DNA from: Methylocaldum sp035627495
GTDB taxonomy: Bacteria; Pseudomonadota; Gammaproteobacteria; Methylococcales; Methylococcaceae
Direction of reading: 5' to 3'
Assembly (NCBI RefSeq): GCF_035627495.1
Contig: NZ_DASPLO010000210.1
Span: forward strand, 82,263 to 146,262
Length of the DNA: 64,000 nt
In this document: piece by piece, positions 43,701 to 51,714 of the stretch
Layout: each line of letters begins with the position of its first letter
How positions within the stretch are numbered: the stretch's first letter is position 1
Position numbers and translations under genes: made by a program
The notes under the pieces: model-generated
The model's database searches: none
What the model was told of the DNA's origin: nothing
The model's input: only the letters and a program-made list of their open reading frames with translations

Positions 43701-44044
43701 GGCACATCCACCAGCAAGAGGTGGAGATGTATTTCGCCCAAGGCTTACTAGGACTGGGGGCGCTGACGCTGCTGTTGATCGGCGTCGGAAAAATTCTGTG
43801 GCCGGCCCTGCTGCGGGGGGACCTTGAGGCGGCGATGTTGGCCGGCGCGCTGCTGGCGTTTCTCACGGTGGGACTCCTCGGCAGCACGATGGACACGGCA
43901 CGGCTGTCGATGCTGTTTTATCTGTTCGCCTTCAGTGCCGGGCTGCTGCCACTCGCGGTCGACGCGCGAAACGCTGCTCAACCGAGGCGTCGGAATCCTC
44001 TGGCTCGGGATGCTCTACCGTCTTATCCGCCCGAGCCCGGATAG
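40709..44044 (+). CDS. VanZ-like / O-antigen-ligase-like fusion membrane protein
   Basis: The 1111-residue polytopic protein has an N-terminal VanZ-like domain (AYLAFVVYGSLVPFDYR, VANIVLYVPLAFLG, EFTQIFFEPRTVSLNDLLAE) and a second VanZ-like repeat (about 165-290). After a linker with charged residues near 450-480 comes a C-terminal half with ten or so hydrophobic segments and the layout of O-antigen ligase/polymerase (Wzy/WaaL-like) proteins. A periplasmic loop near 840-985 has a beta-rich, galactose-binding-like segment (VDDVSLKTKDGRELVANGGF). The role is probably in polymerising or transferring a surface glycan; which one cannot be told. ATG 40709 is chosen because it starts right before the first membrane helix. 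Confidence 0.75.
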   Translation: MSTPTVDRRYAFFGFLAYLAFVVYGSLVPFDYRAHALDEAVNRFAQIGYLDLGVESRADWVANIVLYVPLAFLGCAWAVGMRSTGSLRHLAILSIFSFCFTVAVAVEFTQIFFEPRTVSLNDLLAETLGSAGGIALFSLGRWRIAGLLDALTEGGRPSVFAAIIVYVLLYVLLSLFPYDFVISAQELDWKLSSGNWGWLIAGDCTNWLRCAARQISEPIIIAPLGILIALAAPNLSYRRIFTAGAVLSLVLEVFQLALASGVSQGLSVLWRGAGLVAGAAIGRTLRRHGPLPLAWIVRSVTPLAALPYILSLTALSGWFSASWLSLDDAVARLADVRIMPFYYHYFTTEQAALVSLLAQAGMYAPIGLAWWSVRVLKHGQRNSGVLQAAFCAAALALPIEFGKLLVPPKHPDFTNLLIAAGSAACTCALAHWMGIVLSGGRSGRDRETHSVTDRDRELSSENFAESPTTAYSPPHPLGVLIGLAAALLVLAGLLAYPVGTPWLVAALSGYGVLLWRYPGGWFFAVPALLPVLDLSPLTGPLLLDEFDLVVLITLGVSYLRVYRMKPRRSANRSVSWAVALLWASWSVASARGLWPLWGSDGSLFDSSHSPLEAWIVGKGLLWALLFLPLIRRVPVENSRAALRQMGHGLLAGLALVTLAVLWERHVYVGLGDFENVFRVTGTFASMHTGGAYIEAFIAFAFPALVVWVLTMRHWVLKLLGVASSAAVSYAMLVTFSRGGYAALIAGLVPVVLGMLRQRMGFSIPQWLALAGLLTASVAAAVPVLSGGFAQSRLAHISEDLSIREAHWKRALGLMDDGAMTAVIGMGFGQYPILYALGAETAKAPGTYTILRDGNDSYLRLGAGETVFLDQIVNLEPAGQYTLSARVRRLSGDAMLSIPLCEKELLYSFECIWPEFRPDLSDHNWSKVTFEVNAGNLGGGGNWPHRPVKLSLHNTGSDTPLEVDDVSLKTKDGRELVANGGFDDGVTRWLFVADQDLAWHIHQQEVEMYFAQGLLGLGALTLLLIGVGKILWPALLRGDLEAAMLAGALLAFLTVGLLGSTMDTARLSMLFYLFAFSAGLLPLAVDARNAAQPRRRNPLARDALPSYPPEPG

Positions 44045-44217
44045 TGTTCAGTCGAGCCGGTAAGCGGCGCTCCAGTTATCTGTCATGGAGGTTATTTGTA
44101 TAGCGCAGCGGGGACGAAGTTGGGCGCTCTGTAACTTCTTGTATCGCAATGCTTACCTTGACTTCACGCCATGCTAAGATCAGCGCCGGTTTCGTTCACT
44201 CTAAAAGGGAGGCGGCT

Positions 44218-44694
44218 ATGAAGTCAGTCATTGTTACGAATCTCGTCTTAATCAGTACATTCATTGCGGCACAGGCTAACGCCGACTGTACCGACCGGCG
44301 ACTCAATCAAACCCAACTTTCTAGCGCGTTGTCAGGCAATACAGTCTGTGGCAGAGCGATTTCGGGTACTGATCAGTGGCAGGAAGAGCATCAAGGAAAC
44401 GGCGCAGGTCCTCTTTGGGACTATAAAATGGGTGATGGCAATACGGTCGACCCACGGCGACTAATGGGTAGCTGGAACATTACAGGGGCCGGAAGCAGTG
44501 CTGCGGTCAGTTACACCTATGACCAGTTTGGCCCTGCTACTACGTCCGGTCCTTACTCTGTTCATACCAGCGCGACCGGTAACCCTCCGTTTCCTCAAGG
44601 AACGGTTTTTTCGTTTTGCTCCGGTGGTGCCGAAATTGCGAGGGCGTACGTAGTGAACGGGACCAATGTAGGGTGTAACAACGCCTTTCCGTGA
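44218..44694 (+). CDS. Secreted small protein (hypothetical)
   Basis: The 158-residue protein has a clear signal peptide (MKSVIVTNLVLISTFIAAQANA, cut before DCTDR) and AGGGAGG 7 bp before the ATG. The mature part has Cys at DCTDR, VCGRA, FCSGG and GCNNA, probably two disulfides, and is rich in Gly, Ser, Thr and Asn (GAGSSAAVSYTYDQFGPATTSGPYSV), suggesting a beta-rich exported domain. No family recognised. Confidence 0.7.
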   Translation: MKSVIVTNLVLISTFIAAQANADCTDRRLNQTQLSSALSGNTVCGRAISGTDQWQEEHQGNGAGPLWDYKMGDGNTVDPRRLMGSWNITGAGSSAAVSYTYDQFGPATTSGPYSVHTSATGNPPFPQGTVFSFCSGGAEIARAYVVNGTNVGCNNAFP

Positions 44695-44735
44695 CCACAA
44701 AGGTAGGCAGGTTATCAGGGAAGCCCCGAACAAAC

Positions 44736-44815
44736 CCGTTCGCACTGAGCGTAGCGCGATAGCGCGGCGTCGAAGTCGTGTTTCGACGCCTCTTCGCTAC
44801 GCTCGGCACGAACGG
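44736..44815. repeat. Dispersed repeat with nested hairpins
   Basis: The outer arms CCGTTCGCACTGAGCGTAGC (from 44736) and GCTACGCTCGGCACGAACGG (ending 44815) are largely complementary. Inside, GGCGTCGAA (44766-44774) pairs with TTCGACGCC (44782-44790). It lies between convergent genes and may also end transcription. Confidence 0.65.
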
Positions 44816-44897
44816 TTTCTACCTTTATTCCAGGCTTCCTTGAACAGAAACTTCACTTAGCCGGCTGTCGGATTTGCCTCCGCCGGCTCTTCCCTTT

Positions 44898-46001
44898 TCA
44901 CTTGCCACGACGTAAAGGCGGCCTGCGCTTATTCAGACGTCCGATCAGAATGGGCGATACCGCGATGGCCAAAGCTCCCGGGAGACTGAGCGCGAAAGCT
45001 ATGTTCTTCCACCCGTCGTCGAATCTTTCCCAAGCGCGAAGATAAGTCAAAACAAATCCGGTATAGGGAACCAAATCACGTTTCGGCGTACAGGAAAGCT
45101 TTTTATCCCGATACGCATTATAGAAATCTACCGCATTGGCACTTTGTAGTTTTGGATGTTCATTGACATACTTTAACAATGCATCGAGTTTATCGACTAC
45201 TCTCTCATCGGGCTTGCCATATCGATTAAGGCTGAAACTGTGCATCATGATGTTTACCGCACAGGCATCATTCTCCGCCATTTCATCCAGAACATCTTTC
45301 ATTTCCGCTAAAGAGCTGCTCTCGACATCAAGGAATCGTTTAGACTCCCAAGAACCAAGCTTCATCTGCTTGAAATAGGTAATTGGAATTTCCAGGATAC
45401 CCTCTATCTCTTGAATGTCGTTTCCGTTATATCCTTCCTTAAGAAGGGCAACAGATCCATATGCGGGAGACAGTGAAGAGTCCACCGACATTCCAAGCTT
45501 TTTCAATGCCCTGAGGGTATTTGAATTGGCCATATAAGCACCCGCACGATGTGCGATAGGCTCTTTCCCGGTCCATTCACGTATCAAATCCTTGCCTTTT
45601 CGCAGAATTTCCTCCTGTTCCTCCAAACTGAACAAAGACATTCCGATTTCATCGTACATCGGGCTGGGATGTGTATGGAGCTCGAGATCCTGGCCTTCCG
45701 CGACAATTTTTTGAGCAATCCCTTTTATATCCTCGTCCCCGAACTTGGCAATCTCATAAACATTCAAATAGAACGTCGCCTTGGAACCGTTGCGCGCTAA
45801 TAGTTCCAAGATCTTGGGAACACCATATGCCGAGTCATATCCTTCCATCCGCCCCCATATATTCTCTTTAGGATTTCCCTTGGCAAATGACTCGACATCG
45901 ACCGTAAACAATACATATATCTCGGAAAGAACTGGAAACGGGAGACAAATTAAGCTCAGAACGATGAACAATCTCAGGTGTTTGAAAATACTTTCACGCA
46001 T
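44898..46001 (-). CDS. Membrane-anchored polysaccharide deacetylase-like protein
   Basis: The 367-residue protein has an N-terminal signal or anchor (about 8-27), then a NodB-type deacetylase domain. The metal/catalytic Asp is in FTVDVES, metal histidines in LELHTHPSP, and HRAGAY is the third motif; a later HSF is consistent with the C-terminal motif. A C-terminal hydrophobic stretch (about 335-355) ends in a basic tail (NKRRPPLRRGK), so it may be anchored at both ends. It likely trims acetyl groups from a surface glycan of this locus. Codon use is somewhat AT-rich. Confidence 0.82.
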   Translation of the reverse strand: MRESIFKHLRLFIVLSLICLPFPVLSEIYVLFTVDVESFAKGNPKENIWGRMEGYDSAYGVPKILELLARNGSKATFYLNVYEIAKFGDEDIKGIAQKIVAEGQDLELHTHPSPMYDEIGMSLFSLEEQEEILRKGKDLIREWTGKEPIAHRAGAYMANSNTLRALKKLGMSVDSSLSPAYGSVALLKEGYNGNDIQEIEGILEIPITYFKQMKLGSWESKRFLDVESSSLAEMKDVLDEMAENDACAVNIMMHSFSLNRYGKPDERVVDKLDALLKYVNEHPKLQSANAVDFYNAYRDKKLSCTPKRDLVPYTGFVLTYLRAWERFDDGWKNIAFALSLPGALAIAVSPILIGRLNKRRPPLRRGK

Positions 46002-46329
46002 AACTTACCGTCCGTTTAATTTTTTTAATTAATAGTATTGCTGTCTTTCATCAATTCTGTTTGGCCAACATTAATATCCGGAAGCTTGTTCAGCCCCGTT
46101 GCCAGTGGAAGAGGGCCTTTTGAAACCGGGGAGAAAGGAAAAATGCGTAAGTTCCGGAATTTTAATACCCTTCCACAGGATCACCGGCCTATCACCCTCC
46201 CCCGCATAAAAGCTCGCTTTTTTCTTAGGTGTTGCCGTCCCGGCCTGCGTGCTATTCTTGACGGGATAAAAAGTCGGAAGCGGTTTGAAAGAGGCTTGAT
46301 TACTCTATGTTTGCCAAAAGTCAACACTC
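46002..46329. other. Divergent intergenic region, deacetylase / glycosyltransferase
   Basis: The 328 bp show no recognised gene, repeat or RNA. It is AT-rich next to the deacetylase start (46020-46045). Confidence 0.45.
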
Positions 46330-47553
46330 ATGCACGCATTTTCAGAGCCTTCAGTAATTCCCGCCCCTCGTATCCTGGTCATCACTGAACTATTTCTGCC
46401 CACCAAGGGCGGAACAGCCGTTTGGTTCGACGAAGTCTACCGCCGTATTGGCGGAAAAAGCATCCATATCTTAACCGCCGACGTTCCTGGCTCGTTGGAA
46501 CACGACCGAAACCACCCCAACAGCGTACATCGTCTATCCTTAACCCGCACACCTTGGCTTCGACCTGAATCCTTAGCAATGTATGCCAAACTGCTGGGGA
46601 AAGGTCTCATCCTTGCCGTAAAGCACGGATTCGAACAGATCCACACCGGCCGGGTGTTGCCCGAAGGCCTGGTCGGGCTCGTCATCGCCCGACTCTTTCG
46701 CCGACCGCTGGTCATTTATGCCCATGGCGAAGAGATAACTAGCTGGCGACAACCCGGAAAGTTTCAAGCGATGGCCTTCACCTTTCGCCACGCCGACCTT
46801 GTGATCGCCAATAGCGAATTTACTCGAGACAAGTTGCTTGAATTGGGAGTGAAGGCCGATAAAATCGCCATAATTTATCCCGGCGTCGACACCGAGCGCT
46901 TCAAGCCCGGACTTCCTTGCGACGACCTGAAACGACAGATTGGCTTAAAACCGGACCAGAAACTCATCCTTTCGGTTGGTCGCCTATCCCGTCGCAAAGG
47001 CTTCGACATGGTGATTCGGAGCCTCCCCCAACTTCTGTCGAACGGCATCGATGCACAGTATGCCTTGATCGGCATCGGCGAAGACCGGGATTATTTGAAA
47101 ACGCTTGCCCAAGACTTGGGAGTCGCGAATCGAGTTCACATGCTGGGGCACGTCGCGCCTGAAGATTTACCCCGTTGGTACAACGCCTGCGACGTGTTTG
47201 CGATGCCGAACAGAGACATCGCCGGAGACACCGAAGGCTTCGGCATGGTTTATATTGAAGCCGGCGCATGCGGCAAGCCAGCCATCGCGGGACAAACGGG
47301 CGGCACGGGTGCGGCTGTCGAGCATGGGCTAACAGGGCTAAGGGTTAACGGGGATAACCCGGACGATGTCTTTTCGGGGATTAAAGAAATACTGGACAAT
47401 CCATCCGTGCAAGAAAAAATGGGTAGCGCGGCATTAAAGAAAGCGGTCGGCAATCACGATTGGGCTGAAGTTGCGAAACGAACCACGGCCTGCTGCCAAA
47501 CTTTATTCGCCAACGCGCCGCAGCATCGAACGCCCGAAATAGACAGGCTCTAA
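46330..47553 (+). CDS. Glycosyltransferase family 4
   Basis: The 407-residue protein is a GT-B retaining glycosyltransferase: N-terminal LVITELFLPTKGGTAVWF, the AHGEEITSW stretch, the C-terminal donor domain with LSVGRLSRRKGFDMVI, and the E-x7-E region GFGMVYIEAGACGKPAI. The sugar is not predictable. No membrane segment, so it acts at the inner face of the membrane. First glycosyltransferase of the main polysaccharide run. Confidence 0.9.
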   Translation: MHAFSEPSVIPAPRILVITELFLPTKGGTAVWFDEVYRRIGGKSIHILTADVPGSLEHDRNHPNSVHRLSLTRTPWLRPESLAMYAKLLGKGLILAVKHGFEQIHTGRVLPEGLVGLVIARLFRRPLVIYAHGEEITSWRQPGKFQAMAFTFRHADLVIANSEFTRDKLLELGVKADKIAIIYPGVDTERFKPGLPCDDLKRQIGLKPDQKLILSVGRLSRRKGFDMVIRSLPQLLSNGIDAQYALIGIGEDRDYLKTLAQDLGVANRVHMLGHVAPEDLPRWYNACDVFAMPNRDIAGDTEGFGMVYIEAGACGKPAIAGQTGGTGAAVEHGLTGLRVNGDNPDDVFSGIKEILDNPSVQEKMGSAALKKAVGNHDWAEVAKRTTACCQTLFANAPQHRTPEIDRL

Positions 47554-48066
47554 ACGATTTAATTAAAACCCCATGGTAGGGAAATCTCACCAGGCGAATT
47601 CCTCGTCATCCAGTTTGACTATGCGTTTGGGCATGCGGCATTCGTTTAAGCCCTACCTCGTCATTCCGGCATGGAAGGGTCATCCGGGCGCTCCCCGGAT
47701 GACCGTTTACGATTGGGGTGCCGGAATCCAGAAGCCAAGGATGGCATCGGCCCGGGTCACATCCCTATGCTCTGGATACCGGCATTCCCTGCCGGCATGA
47801 CGGCTTAACTTAACGACATCGACCCCAGCCCTCTCCCGCAAGGAGAGGGAAATGGTGTAAATATCTATGCCCTCTGGAAGAGGGTTGAGTGAAGGCTTTT
47901 TAGTTCAAGCCATTACGCCGGTCGTTTGCTCCGGCTGGAGAGTTAATCAGAGCGTCCTTAATGCGAAAGACCAAACTACCCGGTAAAGCCGAGCCGGCAA
48001 AATAGCTTATTCTGTATACCTGGATATACCAGTAGGCACTTTAAACAGTTAACCCAATCCACAATC
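47554..48066. other. 513-bp repeat-rich gap before the ABC exporter genes
   Basis: It contains the repeat at 47659-47804, then a second short repeat type (AGCCCTCTCCCGCAAGGAGAGGG around 47828-47850, a CCCTCTCC/GGAGAGGG hairpin). No gene was recognised. The promoter of the Wzm gene should be near the right end. Confidence 0.6.
47659..47804. repeat. MITE-like dispersed repeat with REP-type core
   Basis: The ends TCATTCCGGCATGG and CCTGCCGGCATGACG are nearly inverted. The core hairpin GTCATCCGGG (47679-47688) with CCCGGATGAC (47694-47703) around CGCTC is the same element as at 23296-23320, with the stem changed in a compensating way (TGG/CCA to GGG/CCC). Confidence 0.7.
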
Positions 48067-48885
48067 ATGATTGGACTATTCAAAACATTAATAAAACACC
48101 GCGAACTGGTCAGCACGCTGGCGTGGAAAAATATTGCTGTTCGATACAAGCAGGCCTATTTGGGTATCGCCTGGGCGATACTTAAGCCGCTGATGCTCGT
48201 GCTCATTTTCTCCCTGGTGCGCAGTTTCGTCGGCATCGACAGCGGCGGTGTGCCCTACCCGGTACTGACCTTCGCCGCCTTGCTGTTGTGGATCTTCTTC
48301 CAGGAGGCCGCCTCGGAAGGAGTCACCAGCGTCGTCGGCAACGCAAATCTGATCCGCAAGATCTATTTCCCGCGGGAAATCTTCCCCCTGACCAGCGTGC
48401 TGACCAAACTGGTGGAACTCGGCATCAATCTTCTCATTGTCTCCGGGCTCATGGCCTGGTACGGCATCGCGCCAACGATTTACGTCCTCTGGGTACCGGT
48501 GCTCGTGGCTTACACCATTCTCGCCGCTCTCACCATCGCCTTCGTCGGCGCGGCCGTGAACGTCTATTATCGCGATGTGGGCAATGCCATGCCGGTGCTG
48601 CTTTCGCTCATGATGTATACATCGCCCATCATCTATCCCCTGCACCTGGTCAAGGAAAAGCTCATTGTCCAGCAGGCCGCCGGCGAATGGTCCGATAAGC
48701 TTTACCAGCTCTACATGATGAATCCCCTCGCCGGTCTCATCGACAGTTTTCAGAATGTCATGCTGCGGGGACTGCCCCCCGATTTCGATGCCATGTTGCC
48801 CGGCTTTGTGCTCGTCATCGTGCTGCTCCCTATCAGCTACGCCTATTTCAAACGAGCCGAGAGCTATTTCGCGGATGTTATCTAG
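48067..48885 (+). CDS. wzm: ABC-2 type polysaccharide exporter permease (Wzm-like)
   Basis: The 272-residue protein has six hydrophobic segments and the ABC-2 permease opening RELVSTLAWKNIAVRYKQAYLGIAW, which marks the polysaccharide/polyol phosphate exporters. The C-terminal stretch NPLAGLIDSFQNVML is typical of the family. With the ATPase gene at 49420 it exports a lipid-linked glycan. The pair is split by an S23-type insertion. Confidence 0.93.
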   Translation: MIGLFKTLIKHRELVSTLAWKNIAVRYKQAYLGIAWAILKPLMLVLIFSLVRSFVGIDSGGVPYPVLTFAALLLWIFFQEAASEGVTSVVGNANLIRKIYFPREIFPLTSVLTKLVELGINLLIVSGLMAWYGIAPTIYVLWVPVLVAYTILAALTIAFVGAAVNVYYRDVGNAMPVLLSLMMYTSPIIYPLHLVKEKLIVQQAAGEWSDKLYQLYMMNPLAGLIDSFQNVMLRGLPPDFDAMLPGFVLVIVLLPISYAYFKRAESYFADVI

Positions 48886-48958
48886 TGGGTAGTAGTTAGA
48901 GAATAGGGAATAGTGACATAGCGAATAGTGAACAGCGGTAACAGTTGTTGTTTGGGGG
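48884..48958. repeat. Left inverted array of the S23-type element
   Basis: AGTGGGTAGTAGTTAG (48884-48899) starts at the Wzm stop and is followed by near-repeats of GAATAG(T/G)G units (48901-48935). The inverse, CTAACCACTACCCACT, is at 49383-49398. The two could pair over 16 bp (15 matches). Confidence 0.7.
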
Positions 48959-49372
48959 ATGAGTTTGGTCGCCAGTTACAGGGAACTGCTTGCTTACCAA
49001 AAGTCTTATAGACTGGTTTTAGCGGTCTATGAGGCAACTAGGACTTTCCCTGCGGAGGAACGCTACGGGCTTTGCAGCCAAATGCGGCGCAGCGCGGTAT
49101 CCATCCCTTCCAACATTGCAGAGGGCTTCATGCGCGGGACTAGAGAGTACACCCACTTTCTGCGCGTCGCGCTGGGCTCAGCAGCGGAACTGGACACACA
49201 ACTGTCTTTGGGAAAGGATCTTGGTTATGTCGGAGAAGAAGCATTCGCGAAGATGCAGAGCGAATTGGAAGAAATCCTGAAACTGCTGAGAACCTATATC
49301 AACAAGATGGCAAGCAAATCCAACGAGGCACGCGAAGACCCCGCCACTTATGCCCAAACAATCAACGATTAA
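48959..49372 (+). CDS. S23-type four-helix-bundle protein
   Basis: The 137-residue protein is a member of the 23S-rRNA intervening-sequence family: YQKSYRLVLAVYEATRTFP, the RRSAVSIPSNIAEGF signature, and a helical C-terminus. Such genes are found in rRNA intervening sequences and as wandering insertions in intergenic spots, usually with paired repeat arms. Function is unknown. Here it splits the Wzm/Wzt pair and is flanked by low-complexity inverted arrays. ATG or nearby GTG may start it; a GGGGGA-type site lies just before. Confidence 0.88.
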   Translation: MSLVASYRELLAYQKSYRLVLAVYEATRTFPAEERYGLCSQMRRSAVSIPSNIAEGFMRGTREYTHFLRVALGSAAELDTQLSLGKDLGYVGEEAFAKMQSELEEILKLLRTYINKMASKSNEAREDPATYAQTIND

Positions 49373-49417
49373 CCACTAGTCACTAACCACTACCCACTAA
49401 TCACTACTCACTACCCA
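49373..49417. repeat. Right inverted array of the S23-type element
   Basis: Repeated CACTA(A/C/G/T)CCACTA-like units (TCACTAACCACTACCCACTA...) between the S23-type stop and the Wzt ATG. It is complementary to the left array at 48884-48899. Confidence 0.7.
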
Positions 49418-49419
49418 TC

Positions 49420-50724
49420 ATGGCAATCATCGAGGTCGAGCACGTAACCAAGGAATACAGACTGGGCCAACTGAGCAGCCTGAAGCAAGGAGCCTTGAAC
49501 ACTCTCAGGAGATTGACCGGAAAGAGACCTGCGGAACGCAAGCCCTTCAAAGCGCTCGACGACGTCGATTTCTCCATCGAACAGGGCGAGGTGGTCGGCA
49601 TTATCGGCCACAACGGTGCGGGGAAAAGTACGCTGCTCAAGCTGCTGGCTGGTATCAGCAAGCCTACCAAAGGACGGGTTTCCGTACAGGGCCGGATCGC
49701 TCCCCTAATCGAGGTGGGCGCAGGCTTTATCGGCGACTTCACCGGCCGCGAGAATGTCTACCTCAACGGCTCCATACTCGGCCTCTCGCGCAAGGAGATC
49801 GACAAGAAATTCGACGAGATTGTCGCCTTCGCAGAGATGGAAGAGTTCATCGATACTCCCGTCAAGCGCTATAGCTCCGGCATGCAGGTAAAACTCGCTT
49901 TTGCTGTAGCAACTAGCATAGAAGCCGAAATTCTGATCGTCGACGAAGTATTGGCCGTAGGGGATCTTGCATTTCAACGTAAGTGCTTTGATCGCATGGA
50001 AGACCTGATCAAACGGCAGGGAAAAACAGTATTACTCGTTAGTCACAATATTCGGCAGGTCGAACGATTGTGCAAAAGAGCCATGCTATTGGAAAGCGGA
50101 AAGCTAGTCATAGATGGTGATCCAAAATATGTTTGCAATACCTTTTATCAAAATAGCGAGGCACAGGTTTGTGCAAGCAGGAAGTCTAAAACTGACGGCA
50201 GTCAAAACCAGATTGGACAGAGTTCTGGTGAACTCCTGCTGGAGAAGATTACACTTCTAGACTCTAACTCGAATCCGACAGATAGCATAGAGACTGGCAG
50301 TAATATTAGAGTTCAGCTTACTTTTCTAGCTCTTGAAGAACTTATTAAGCCAGCATTCGGTGTTGGAATTCAAACGCCCGATTTTGTATACCTGACTCAT
50401 CAAGAAAGCTTTGAAGATATCCAAGTAGAACGAATTCTAAAAGGACAAAGATTTCAAATTGAATGCCGCTTTGAAAATCCACCTCTTTTACCTGGCGTTT
50501 ACACATTGCGTCTCGGTGTTGGTGCTGGCGAAATAATGCACACGGTCTACTATGGCGAGGATATTTTTCCTTTCCAGATAAAGGCAGAGAAGTTGTCTAG
50601 TGATGAGGGTATGCGGAATGGAATTATTGCAACTATGGCAACTTGGTCCCTTGAAATAAAATCACTTCCGCACAGTAATAATTTCTCTACAGACGATCAA
50701 CAAATACAACCAATCTTAGTTTAA
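49420..50724 (+). CDS. wzt: ABC polysaccharide exporter ATPase with glycan-binding C-terminal domain (Wzt-like)
   Basis: The 434-residue protein has an ABC domain with Walker A GHNGAGKST (63-71), signature YSSGMQVKLAF, Walker B ILIVDEVLAVGD, and a C-terminal beta-sandwich domain (about 255-410). In Wzt-type ATPases that extra domain recognises the end group of the O-antigen before export. Sequence composition changes within the gene: from about 50080 it is clearly AT-richer than the ABC part, suggesting that the specificity domain was exchanged. The partner permease is at 48067. Confidence 0.93.
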   Translation: MAIIEVEHVTKEYRLGQLSSLKQGALNTLRRLTGKRPAERKPFKALDDVDFSIEQGEVVGIIGHNGAGKSTLLKLLAGISKPTKGRVSVQGRIAPLIEVGAGFIGDFTGRENVYLNGSILGLSRKEIDKKFDEIVAFAEMEEFIDTPVKRYSSGMQVKLAFAVATSIEAEILIVDEVLAVGDLAFQRKCFDRMEDLIKRQGKTVLLVSHNIRQVERLCKRAMLLESGKLVIDGDPKYVCNTFYQNSEAQVCASRKSKTDGSQNQIGQSSGELLLEKITLLDSNSNPTDSIETGSNIRVQLTFLALEELIKPAFGVGIQTPDFVYLTHQESFEDIQVERILKGQRFQIECRFENPPLLPGVYTLRLGVGAGEIMHTVYYGEDIFPFQIKAEKLSSDEGMRNGIIATMATWSLEIKSLPHSNNFSTDDQQIQPILV

Positions 50725-50746
50725 GAAAAAGATAAGAGGCAATGAA

Positions 50747-51703
50747 ATGATTCAAGAAAATAAGATTGCATCTCTTATCTACAATACATTGCTAAAATAC
50801 CATAAGCTTCAAGGTACTAATCTGTTTGGTCCAATTTGGCGCTATTTTTGGAATAAATCAATCAACTGGCACAGCGGAGCGGTTACAGCTAACGTTCATG
50901 GCAGAAGAGTCTTTACAAACAATGGTCACTCCTATCCATTGTTTGCACGTCGATTTCCACATTGGAACAATCCTCTTATCCAGCTGGTACACGAAAGTGC
51001 TATCACTCTAGGCAAACCCATTATTGTCGTAGACATTGGCGCAGGCATTGGAGATACCGTTCTATTGCTTGAAAGCAATTGTCCCTCAAGTATCAAACAG
51101 TTCGTATGTATAGAGGGTGATACTGAGTTCTTTCGCTATTTGAAAGAGAACCTCAAGCAACCAGAGCGATACGAATTATGCAATGTGATGCTTTCAAATG
51201 AGGAGTCCGGAATACCATCCCTTGTCAGAACTCACGCCGGAACCGCGAGCGCACAAGGGACCAGCCAGACATACGCGTTATCTTTTGACCAACTGGCTTG
51301 TTCACATGAACCTCCTAATGTTATCAAGATTGATGTAGATGGGTATGATGGAAAAGTTCTGGCGGGAGCCACTAAAACACTGAAGGAGCACAAGCCAGCA
51401 GTAATCTTTGAATGGGATCCATCTTTATGTAGAGATACGTCTAATAATTGGCTAGAGCATTTTGAAATCCTTGGCAAAGCCGATTACACACGATATATCT
51501 GGTTTACAAAGTACGGAGACTTTAGCCATTTTATGACTGATGTAGATATCAATGCGGTATCAAAACTCGCGGAAGTCTGTCTCAGTGGAGAGCGCGATTA
51601 TAATTGGCACTACGACGTAATTGCATTACATAAAACAAGTCCTATCTCTGATACAAACCTCGCATTTTTAAAGTTTGCTAAGCGTCGCCGTTCTTGGTTC
51701 TGA
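50747..51703 (+). CDS. FkbM-family methyltransferase
   Basis: The 318-residue protein has the SAM-binding glycine motif VVDIGAGIGDT (about 96-106), an acidic residue in VCIEGD, and the FkbM region with PNVIKIDVDGYDGKVLAGA. It would O-methylate a sugar, perhaps the end cap that stops chain growth and is read by the Wzt domain before it. AT-rich composition like the 3' part of wzt. Confidence 0.88.
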   Translation: MIQENKIASLIYNTLLKYHKLQGTNLFGPIWRYFWNKSINWHSGAVTANVHGRRVFTNNGHSYPLFARRFPHWNNPLIQLVHESAITLGKPIIVVDIGAGIGDTVLLLESNCPSSIKQFVCIEGDTEFFRYLKENLKQPERYELCNVMLSNEESGIPSLVRTHAGTASAQGTSQTYALSFDQLACSHEPPNVIKIDVDGYDGKVLAGATKTLKEHKPAVIFEWDPSLCRDTSNNWLEHFEILGKADYTRYIWFTKYGDFSHFMTDVDINAVSKLAEVCLSGERDYNWHYDVIALHKTSPISDTNLAFLKFAKRRRSWF

Positions 51704-51714
51704 AGACCATTAAA

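Noticed and set aside
44157..44180. TTGACT / TAAGAT promoter before the secreted protein gene
   Set aside because: Spacing is only 11 bp, far from the 16-18 bp needed.
46038..46388. 116-codon frame before the first GT4 gene
   Set aside because: No ribosome binding site or domain features, and it overlaps the GT4 start in another frame.
47559..48066. CRISPR-like repeats in the repeat-rich gap
   Set aside because: The repeats are palindromic dispersed elements of different types, not regularly spaced identical units.
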